Source: Pomacea canaliculata (taxonomy: Eukaryota; Mollusca; Gastropoda; Architaenioglossa; Ampullariidae). Taken from it: a DNA stretch of 64,000 nucleotides. The notes below the pieces were generated by a model. It saw only the letters and a program-made list of their open reading frames with translations. It made no database searches and was not told where the DNA came from. Positions 54,942 through 64,000 of the stretch are shown here, piece after piece (the stretch's first letter is position 1; each line of letters opens with the position of its first letter). A program made the position numbers and the translations under genes. The stretch lies in the NCBI RefSeq assembly GCF_003073045.1, contig NC_037590.1, positions 43,192,296-43,256,295 on the forward strand, in the 5' to 3' direction.

Positions 54942-57900
54942 ATGGCGAAGGGAGCGTTTATTAGCAAACGGCGCATTTTCTTGTGTGTCTGCTGCATCTT
55001 GCCCGTCGTACTGTACTCACTGGCACAGCACACAGGATGGGTGAGTAGTATTATTATTACATCTTGCATCTGTCTGCTTGCATGTCTGTCACTGATTCTA
55101 ACTTTACCAAAATGGTGTCGCTACTGATGGCAATGTTTCAATGAGAGAAAGTGCCCGTGAGGCAAGAGAAGGAAGAGGGAACCCTTAGTCTCCATGGATA
55201 CAGAAAAGGAAGACTAAGTTTACAGCTTCGGCACATCGCTAAGTTGAATGTTGTGTTGCTGTCGTAACAACTTCCTGTCGTTGCTTTGAACTTTCTTGCT
55301 GAGTGTAGTACAGAGGCTAAGGAGCTGCAGCATGTAGGATGTGGTGATCCGGCACAACAGACACAAACTGGAGCACACCCACTTGCTCCTGCTTCCGGAG
55401 TCTCAACAGGATTTTGTACAATACACACCAATTCTCGTTAGTGGACGGAGTCACCACATTTCTTGGCAAACGCTTCACCAACACTTTCTTTTAAACAACA
55501 AACAGAAAGGAAATTATTAAAAGGCAAGAGTTGTTCCATTCGTAACTTATTTGACAAGTTTTGTGTTTTCGGAAAGGGTGGATTTTTTTATCAGTCTTTT
55601 GAAAAATATTGTTATAATTCTAGAATGAATTGTTTAGCTATAAAATGAAATATATAATTCTGAGGGGAATAGAACAGCTAGAGAGGGAAAATATAAATAA
55701 AATTCCTTGTGTAATCGCTGGCTGCCAGGCTGCTCCGCCTCAACCACCTTCCCACCTGTCCCGAGTCTCATCTCCACCCCGTGTACAGGTAGTCCTCGAC
55801 TTACGACGGGGATCCGTTCTTAACGCGGCGTCGTAAACCGAATTTTGACGTAAGTCGGATCATACCTTCATACAGTACTGAACCATAATAACAGTACAGT
55901 ACTGCAAACACTTAGCCTATCCAAACACCTATCCTAACACAGTACCCTACATAATTATCAATAAACATAAGTACAGTAAAATATTTTGCAGTACAGTACA
56001 CTTTGTTATCACTGTCGCTTTCATAGGAGCAGATCCTGTCACGTGTTCAAGGATGCGATGTTTATCGTTGATAATCGTAGCGACAGTCGAACGACTAAGT
56101 CCTAATGACCTGCTAATTTCTGTTGCTGTTTCCCCCTTCTCAGATTGCCTCAGATATCCACTTTCACATCCATGGTGATGGCCTTCCTTTTCTTTGATGC
56201 ACTGTTATCAGATGAGTCTACTTTCGCTAAACCTCGTAAGTCGGAATGAGCGTCGTAACCACGAAACGACGTAGCTCGAGACCGTCGTAACCCGAGGACT
56301 ACCTGTACTGCTATACCTTTTAGCCAGACCATGTAAATACATGCATGGATGTACGAATTTGTGTGTGAGAGAGAAAGGGAGTATCTATGTTTGTATATTA
56401 GATGTACCTATTGTACGTAAATGCATCCATACACACATCTATACATAGAAGAAAGGAGGTAAGTTTACAGGTGTCTCTATTTGATTGTGTTTACCTCGAT
56501 CACCTGTATATCAGCTTTTGTTAATGAGTCATTTGTCAAAGCATAGCAGCTAAGCTAGAGAATAGTTGTAGTCATTGGGCAATGGCAGGTGCGATATTCT
56601 CAATACGCTAGACTTACACAACAACAACCATGTCAGGGTCAGAGGTCAGCATTTCTCCTCCTGAGGTGTGTGGCAGGACTGTAGAGAAGTAGGGCAAAGA
56701 CAGTCTTTAGGTAGTGTTACCTTTAATTGCTCATAGACAATCTCAGTAATTTACACGAACACCTTTTTGGATGAAGGAAAAATGAGACTGAGAAAATGTA
56801 TGAGAAGAAACATAACTACAGATAAATAGCATTGGAGGTTTTACTTTTATTTTCGTTTTGTACGTTTAAATTAAAAAAAAATCCTTTCGCTTAAGTTTTT
56901 TTACAATTAATTTATTTAAGATGTAACTGTCAAATCATCAGTTGGTGTTCCAAACTAATTTAAGTTCTCGTGTTCATAGAAAATGTCCTTTACTAAATAA
57001 AAGAAAGTCACACGTCATAAGAATAAAGAGGGAGGTTGAAATGCCCTCAAACCCTCCAAAAAAATAAAAAGAAAATATCTGCCGGTCCAGTGTTTGAGGT
57101 GTGAAGACGAGAGAAGGAGAGAGAGAATGAGAGCAATAAATGGAATCAGTTGTGTTGTAGAGAATCTGGGGTGGTGGGTGAGGGCGGGCACAAGTCTTGC
57201 AGGCTTTGGGTGAGTTACCTGCCAGGGAGATGCTCATGATTCGTGGTCTGTCCCCGCTCGTTGCTGTCATCTCTGCCGCTCCGGTCATCCTGGAGACACG
57301 TGTACTATAAACATTAATTAAAACATTGCAGTAATCTCACTCGGTTCACAAGAAACAGGATGGCTACTACCACGCCAATAAATATCTCAGCCTAGTGTGC
57401 TACCCCTGCTACTAAATACCTCCATCTAGTATACTACTACCCTACTAAATACCTGAGTCTAGTCTACTAGTGCATATTAAATCGTGATTAACGGTCTTGA
57501 AATTAATAATAAGTTATTAGTATTTAAGAATATTTAGCAAAACCTCCAATACATTTAAAACATTTTATTTCACTTCTTTTCATGCATGTTAATCACGGAC
57601 ATTGGAAATGCCAAAATGACAGTTGTCGACACCTGTGTATGAGATGTCATGTCCAGGTCCGTGCGATCCATGATGTCAAAAATTGGGATCCAAGGATTGG
57701 ATATTGTCTGTGTACTCAAGTGTTTTAAATACTCTACAAATAAACAAATCTCTTCATCATATCATTTACACTTTGGAGGGAAGGAGGAGGGACACGCAGC
57801 TCTAACAGAGAGTGTTGGTTAATAGTGGGAACAATGTAATATGTGCACATACTTTCTACGGGAACAACACCGACACAATTAAAATGAAAGATACAATTTT

Positions 57901-60900
57901 TCATGGCGGATGTTAAGTGTGATTATTTTGTATGTTTTAAATAGATAAAAAAAATTGTCAACAGCCGTGAATAGAAAACAGTGCTAAATGTTGATTAGAG
58001 TGTAATCGCTTGTTGCGTTTGGCATTTAACTAATTTTTATTTGAGCCGGCGAAAATATGATTGCTGTAAATCCAGCATTAGAATACAGTTTTAATTCAGA
58101 AACAGCTTCTTCGGATAAATAGGGAAGGTGTTGCTACATACACCCAGAATCATCTTTGTTTATGGTAATCGTCCACATCTTCTTGTCCTCTTAGTGACTC
58201 GGGGCCACCTATAGGATTACCCCACTTGGTGTCCCACCAAACATTGTTCATGGCGAATGAACCCAAGCCAAACATCTTCTTGATGGACTTGAATAGTGTA
58301 TAGGACTCTGTGGTCTCAGTGCAGGAAGATTAGGCCTTGCCTTCAGATGAGAAAGGACGAGCAGGTGTGTTACATAGGATCTGTATTCAGGGTGGAAAAG
58401 GAATTCAACAATGGACATCTTGTGTGCCCACTAAAGTGCGCAAATGTTTGCACACCAAGAGAGACGAGGACAAATGTATCGTTCCTTTGGTTGACAAATG
58501 AAAAACTCTTTAGTGAAAGTGTGGCAGAATAAGTAGAAGTTTTACTTTTTCAATATCTCGCCCTCGATCTAAGTAAAACAAACTGAAATACTACAACATG
58601 ACAAAACAAAGGCATTAAAATCGCAAAAGATAGAAAAAAATTAGGATATGTACACAGATGGGGGTGTAGGTGTAAATTAAGAGAGATTAAATGTTTTGAC
58701 TAGTAGATAAATACATGCTATTTCTTTATTTTGTAAGAGGTGGTAGTTATAGGTTTCTGAGTTTGGTGGAAAGATTTTGAAATGGCTACTATGGTACTTC
58801 TGTTGTAAACTTGTACAGACTGGATTCTGTTTGTTTGGAGATGTCAGTCAAGGATATTCCAAAGAAGACTACCTGAAGATTTCAGGCTTGTTTCTGATGA
58901 GTCGATTCTCGATATGGGAGCATTGAGTTTGAGGAACCGTCTTATTATTTTGATAGTAAAAATGTAGAAAGTCTAGGTAACATTTTATCTGTCAGTATTT
59001 TTTATAGAACCAACTTAAGCTGAATTTTATTCTGCTTATTAGTGGCAGAACTCTTAGAGACAGAAAATCCTGTGTATGTATTTTTTGAGCAGCTCCGATT
59101 TAATAGTTATACATTGAACATTTACAGGAGAGAGAGAGAGAAGGGGCGAGTGTTTACGTTTACAAACAAGAGAGTTCACACCAACGACAAGCTTACACTT
59201 TCATAACTTTGTGGAGTCTATGTCTCTGGAAGCCCTACAATTTTTGTACAATAAATGTAGACTGATTCACACACACAAAAAAAGGTGGGAAGAGACATTT
59301 ACAGAAACATATCCCACCAAACATGGTGGCTACTTAGGGGGTTAAAATTTTACTTTTCCTGGTAATGATGATCAGCTCTTCTTGCACGATTAGGCGACCT
59401 CACCATTACATATTATACATGAAGTTTTCCGTTAAGTATTAAACATAGTTTTACAATTACATACATGCATAGTTTTACCATTACATAGACATGAAGTTTT
59501 ACCATTACCTAGTATACACTAAGTTTTTACAAGCTTGCCTTTATTTTGTACACAAAAATAATTATTTATAAGGACAGATGCAAAGAAGGAGGCTAGAATT
59601 TGATACACTTTTCTAATGGAGAGCTGCGTACGGATATTATAGATGTACTGGAAAGGTATTGCAGTTATCATCAGTGTGGGGGCATATAATGGTTGTCTCA
59701 CTATTGCCCCCAGAAAACAAAAGTGTTTCACTCACTTTATGTCGCTGCTTTGACATGTTTTAGGCTTATTCACAGAACCTTAGTTTAATTACATACTTGA
59801 AAATTACCAGGAAAACATTTTACGTTAAAAGATTTTAGCAAACCGTGTATTATTCCTTTACAATCGATGTTAATAGCCCCTTACCTCGTCCGTAAAAACA
59901 TCAACATGAATATCACCAATCACTCCTCCAAAATCAACGAAAAAATAATAACAAACCTGTTACTAATCCAAAGCCAATATCAACCGATCACTCATCATTC
60001 ACCAGACTATAATTAATAATATAAAGCAAATAAAAGACATAACACAGGGCAACATAGAAACTTGTAGTTGTTTATTGTTTTAGTTTTGCCGGTGATGCCT
60101 TTGTGTTATGCCAGCTGCAGCAATAAAACGCTCAATTGTTTTTATTATTAAAATGGAAGAGGATAAATTTGTAACAAAGGAGCTTTGATTTTGTAGAAAG
60201 TAGTGCTTAATGAATGTTTAGGGCTAAGTGTAATGCACATAACTTTCATGGTAAGTCTCTGCTCACACGTCTGTTTATAGAACATCCCAATATCACCTGC
60301 TCGCGCATTCAGTTTCCTTTACAAACCATGCACATATCAGCACACCACCAAGTCACCCTGATAAAACATACATTAATTGATTTAGGTTTCCAAAGCTTAC
60401 ATCACCTTGTGGAGAAGTGGATACCGAGTGGTTGAGGTTCTAGTCAGTTCGACATCCCAGTGGCGAGCGTCCCCCAGTCGACACACCTGTCACAAGTGGG
60501 TACCTGACCCCCAGTGGGTTGAAAAGGGGTAAAGCAGCGAAGAAAAAATAGAAAAACTGGTCCCGAGAAAAGTGTGGTCTTCAAAACGACCTAACAATTA
60601 AAAAATAAAAACGTTCCGCGACGAAGCTTTGCATCTTGTGCACGGCATCAACTTCCAATCCTGCTACAAATAGTCGAGAAGTCGACACATTTCCAAACCC
60701 TTCATATTCCCCGAAAAATTCAAAAAAATAAAAAATAAAAATACCAAAGCAAAAACGAAAGCACCTTTGCAGGCAACAGTTAACCCAATTTAATTTTCAG
60801 TTATTGTGCATATCAAATGTTTTCAAAGCTTTCAAAGAAGAAATGCTTTTGCGATATATTACTGAGATTAAATAATAATACAGTGTACGCTGTGTGGTCA

Positions 60901-62783
60901 ATATCTTATTAACAGAGTGTGACAATGTTTTTATCATTGCCGTTTTTTCGATTCTCACTCAGTTTTGACAGGAATATTCCTGTTGTGTTCTGAGGCGCTA
61001 ACTAACATATGTTTGGCTTCGACACGTTTCTCTGAAGTATGTTTTTTCTTCAGTTCTTCATCTTTATTTTCTCCGTTCTTAGATCTTTTATTGGGTCCGA
61101 ATAAAAGAAAAAAAATATCTCTATATCATGCAGAAATTGTGACATCCTTTTACTAGAAAACTAAAACAACATTATAATCTGAGACGGTACCGATGAGAGA
61201 AAGAGAAAAAGAGAGGAAGAGAGGGAACAACTCGCCTTGTGACTTGCAGTTACCAAACATTAGTTATCAACCTCTTAAGTTAGACAGGACAGAAACAATA
61301 AAAGTGTTACAATCACGATGACTTAGCTTGTCTGATAGACTGCAAGTTAACAACGAGAAAGCGAATGCTGAAATATTTTGAGAAATCAACTTGAAAAGGC
61401 CGAGTAGTCCGACTAATATTAAATCATCCCATGGAGAGGGCAAGATAAAAGATTAGGAGAGTAATGGGAAACATTTTGTGTCTGAATGTCATATGGTAAA
61501 AAAACATAAAACATAATGGCCAAGAGGGTTTTTGTCTCGAGGGCACAAATGAACGTTTAGTAGATAACCAATCATAGAGATCATAGAGAGCACTGGGCAG
61601 TAGATGGTCATCATTTTAATAACTTATCATAGTCTGCTTAGTGCTATTTAAATGATGCAATGTGTATGAATTGCTCGAATGAACCAACCTGTTAGTCTTT
61701 GGACATGTTAATATTATTTATGAGTTCAATACTTGTTGGATTCCACCAAATCACGCAAACATATTCGAGTCGTGAATTTTCTTCTTTGATCAGTTGCAGT
61801 TGCACAACAGGGTTACTGAGGTCGTCAATCAACCTTTGACCCTGTCACTCAACCCTAGCAGTACAGACAAATTGTCAACTACCCCGACTACCTCATCCAC
61901 CCTGAAAATCATGAACTGGGAGGCTTCTGCTAACGACACAGTGTTTGCCAGAGGAGCAGACGACCATACAACTTACAACGTTACCATGGTTTCCGCATAC
62001 TTCGACCTCGGCAGCTTTGCAAAGGGGACCAAGAAAAACTTACGAGGAAAATCTCACTACGAAGACTGGTTCACAAAATTTGGAGCTCTTCACAATCCTT
62101 TGGTCTTCTACACCGACTCGGACACCTTCGCTCAAATCGCCCTCCGTGTGCGGGGAGGAGAGTTAGCAGCATTGACGAGAGTGATCAAAGTGTCACGTGA
62201 CCAGCTGTGGAGCTTCCAGCTGCGAGAGAAAGTGGCCAGGATATACGCACAAAGCTCTTACCCGAAACACCTCCCCAACACAGTGATACCCGAGTATTCC
62301 TGCGCCATGCACGCGAAGTTTGAAGTGATGAACGACACCATCCGTAATCGCTATTTTCCTAGCTCGCACTATGCCTGGATAGACATTGGATGTTTCCGAG
62401 ACCTTTCTGTCACCATTAACGAAGTCTTGTCTCTTGTTCCACCTAAAGATCTTGATCCGAGTCGTATTATGTATTCCGAAGTGTTTTCACCTGCCCTAAC
62501 TATGCTTCCCTCAAAAATCTTTCGTGAAAATATTGTGTGGGTGGGAGGTGCGTCATTTGTTGGAAGAGCGGAAGTAGTGTTGGAGTTCACCGAGCAGTAC
62601 AGACGCGCCACGGTTCGATTCCTGGAAGAAAAGGGACTGAGCAATAGCGACCAGCAAGTGATCTACTCCATGTTTACCAGGGAAGGCAGAAATCTGGTGA
62701 AACCCACAGTCGAGCTGCAAATCATTCACAGAGGCTGGTTCGGGGTCGGCTACCACTGCCTGAACAGAAAGAGAGTGAGATGA
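54942..62783 (+). CDS. HtrL/YibB-family (WlaTC-like) membrane-anchored protein
   Basis: Two coding exons, 54942-55040 and 61800-62783, join in phase 0 (donor TGG|GTGAGT, acceptor GTTGCAG|TTG) to 360 residues. The first exon is a signal anchor: SKRR just before a hydrophobic segment (IFLCVCCILPVVLYSLA), the layout of type II Golgi proteins. After a Ser/Thr-rich stem the HtrL/YibB-like domain starts near residue 92 (NVTMVSAYFDLG). It includes NPLVFYTDSD (DSD at 139-141, a possible DxD metal site), NTVIPEYSCAMHAKFEV, HYAWIDIGCFRDL and VWVGGASFVGRAE, and ends near HRGWFGVGYHC. Several N-glycosylation sites fit a lumenal domain. Family members are suspected glycosyltransferases; the substrate is unknown. 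Pairing of the two exons rests on matching phase, strand and topology. Confidence 0.75.
55786..56305 (-). mobile_element. Internally deleted Tigger/pogo-type element
   Basis: The ends caggtagtcctcgacttacg and its complement (56286-56305) are inverted repeats of about 22 bp with few mismatches, flanked by TA. The minus strand contains SKKRKAITMDVKVDI and, one frame over, GETATEISRSLGLSRSTVAT and NDKHRILEH, the CENP-B-type helix-turn-helix start of Tigger transposases. The rest is deleted. It lies in the intron of the HtrL-like gene. Confidence 0.8.
56306..60412. other. Intron sequence without recognised genes
   Basis: Inside the long intron. Contains simple repeats and, near 59400-59530, diverged repeats of a(g/c)ttttaccattaca. 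No exon recognised. Confidence 0.4.
60413..60560 (+). mobile_element. SINE-like unit
   Basis: This begins with a tRNA-like stretch (gtggataccgagtggttgag resembling an A box), then gtgggtacctgacccccagt, gggttg, ggggtaaagcagcgaag and an A-rich tail. This body plan is typical of tRNA-derived SINEs. B box and target duplications are not clear. Confidence 0.5.
60561..61799. other. Rest of the intron
   Basis: AT-rich with purine tracts (61195-61225). The last bases (gatcagttgcag) form the splice acceptor of the long exon. Confidence 0.4.
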
Positions 62784-63110
62784 CATTGTGTCAGTGTTGT
62801 CGTAGTTGCCTGTATGTGTAAATGTGTACTAGTGTGTATATATGGAGAAAAACTTAAAGTCCCTTGTGGACGAGTAAAAGCTCAGGGGAACTCCCCTCCC
62901 AGCAAGTGTAATAATAAGATTATTTATGAGTAGACATCCGGGGATAGAGGCCGGTCCTTAAAGCAGTGCCTAAGAAGCAGCTGTAGTGAGGTTTGTTTTG
63001 TTGCCTAGCCAAGGTAATATGTAGATTGTAGAATGTTTATATTTTTTATTTATGAGGGATAAAGCTGTATTTTGTGCATTTTGAATTTCAAACGAAAATT
63101 TATATTATAA
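62784..63110 (+). other. Probable 3' untranslated region of the HtrL-like gene
   Basis: Follows the stop codon at 62781-62783. No perfect AATAAA was seen in the next 250 bp, so the end of the transcript cannot be placed. Confidence 0.35.
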
Positions 63111-63119
63111 TTCCCGTTG

Positions 63120-63319
63120 CAGGTTCATTATTTTATCGAAAACGATCCAGCCATGACGTGGTTTTGGACTTTTCGGTAATTAAGATTTCGGCTTTTAAAT
63201 TAGTAGCTGACGATTTTAAAAAGACTGCTCCTGCTCCTAAATGGCAAGTTGCTGAATTTACCGACACTTGTCAGTATGTGAATGCTTGCAGACACATTGA
63301 TGCGAGTCTCACAAAATAA
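63120..63319 (+). CDS. Unrecognised small open frame, possible exon
   Basis: After an acceptor-like cccgttgcag, a frame reads SSHDVVLDFSVIKISAF and ends DTCQYVNACRHIDASLTK. Composition is coding-like, but no family is recognised and there is no partner exon. Confidence 0.2.
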
Positions 63320-64000
63320 GAAAAGTGTCAGCTAGGACCACTCTCCTTCGTTCAACACAAGTAATGTTTTCTTCTCTTTCAACAAAAGACCACCTGGCAT
63401 TTTTTTTCTGGTCTCTCTTGACAACCACATTCCACATTGTAGGATCCACCCAACCCCGGTTATGATCACGATCGTACTAGAGTTTAAAACGCCCATTATT
63501 TTGTGTTAATTGACTAGTCCTGAGAACATTTTTAATTTTTAAAAGTTTTTTCGGTAAATGTAGATGAACATCACCATTCTCTTCTCACACCTACAGACTT
63601 GACTTTGCGCTAAAAAAAAAAGTAAACCACGTGACGAGACATTTGTACACAGAAACGTTTAACTAACATGAAGTCCCATCTCCCCCGCTGGCTGAGGAGC
63701 GAAACTAGGATCGACATTGATCGCTGAACCTTCTGAACTCAGCTGGCCCGGGAATTATGAAGATGCGGATAAAGGGCTGTAACCACGGTTTGCTGTTTAT
63801 CCTCTCAGTCTCGCTTACGCCCCTTTGCCAGTGTTCACAGGTCACATGGATCCGAGGCCGCAGGCGACTTCTCGCTTTGTGATGCACAGTAACGATCATG
63901 TATCGAGTTTTAGCATTAAATCAAAAGTTTTCTTCCAGCATAAGTGTACAGAAACTTATTCAGGCAGAATGAAAGTATTGTATTTTTAGCTAGATTTTTA
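63320..64000. other. Gene-free right edge
   Basis: No feature recognised. Confidence 0.4.

Noticed and set aside
57207..57288. Possible minus-strand exon with donor GGCAG|GTAACT
   Set aside because: Short, no recognisable protein, no partner exon.

Overview
This is a window of animal nuclear DNA. It has spliced genes with GT/AG introns, large AT-rich intergenic spaces, many micro- and minisatellites and a dense load of nested transposons. The gene types (a transmembrane-anchored HtrL/YibB-family gene, a run of claudin-like four-pass genes, KDZ, THAP/Kolobok-like, PIF/Harbinger and hAT elements) suggest a lophotrochozoan, most likely a gastropod mollusc. The taxon is inferred, not read from a marker gene. 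No rRNA, tRNA, CRISPR or operon structure was seen.

Region 1 (about 1-20 kb) is a transposon graveyard. A complete-ended LTR retrotransposon (1357-7894, minus strand, 4-bp target duplication AATA) carries Gag and a second, unrecognised ORF but no protease, reverse transcriptase or integrase. A hAT element (4327-6132) sits inside its gag with a perfect 8-bp target duplication. Next comes a PIF/Harbinger transposase fragment with an intact intron. Then two copies of the N-terminal half of a KDZ-type transposase gene follow, whose exons (a, b, d, c on the minus strand) can be matched by splice phase. One copy was broken by a hAT element and by the 3' tail of a Gypsy element. The other was broken by a THAP/Kolobok-like transposase gene. 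A LINE endonuclease piece flanked by 59-bp direct repeats closes the region.

Region 2 (about 22.6-33.6 kb) holds three tandem minus-strand genes of the claudin/PMP22 type. Each has three coding exons with phase-1 introns at the same places. The first extracellular loop keeps the W...GLW...C...C signature in gene A only. The cytoplasmic tails differ: A has PPPY motifs, C has two PSAP motifs, B has neither.

Region 3 (about 33.8-54 kb) is mostly intergenic. It contains a LINE 3' tail, a CA-rich minisatellite, a 443-bp imperfect palindrome, non-autonomous MITEs, an isolated frameshifted exon, a broken duplicate of the first exon of the HtrL-like gene, a LINE reverse-transcriptase relic and a hAT relic.

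Region 4 (54.9-62.8 kb, plus strand) is a two-exon HtrL/YibB-family gene. A short signal-anchor exon is separated by a 6.8-kb intron from one long exon carrying the whole predicted enzyme-like domain. A deleted Tigger-type element and a SINE-like unit lie in the intron.

The only likely functional host genes are the three claudin-like genes and the HtrL-like gene. Almost everything else is mobile or repetitive.
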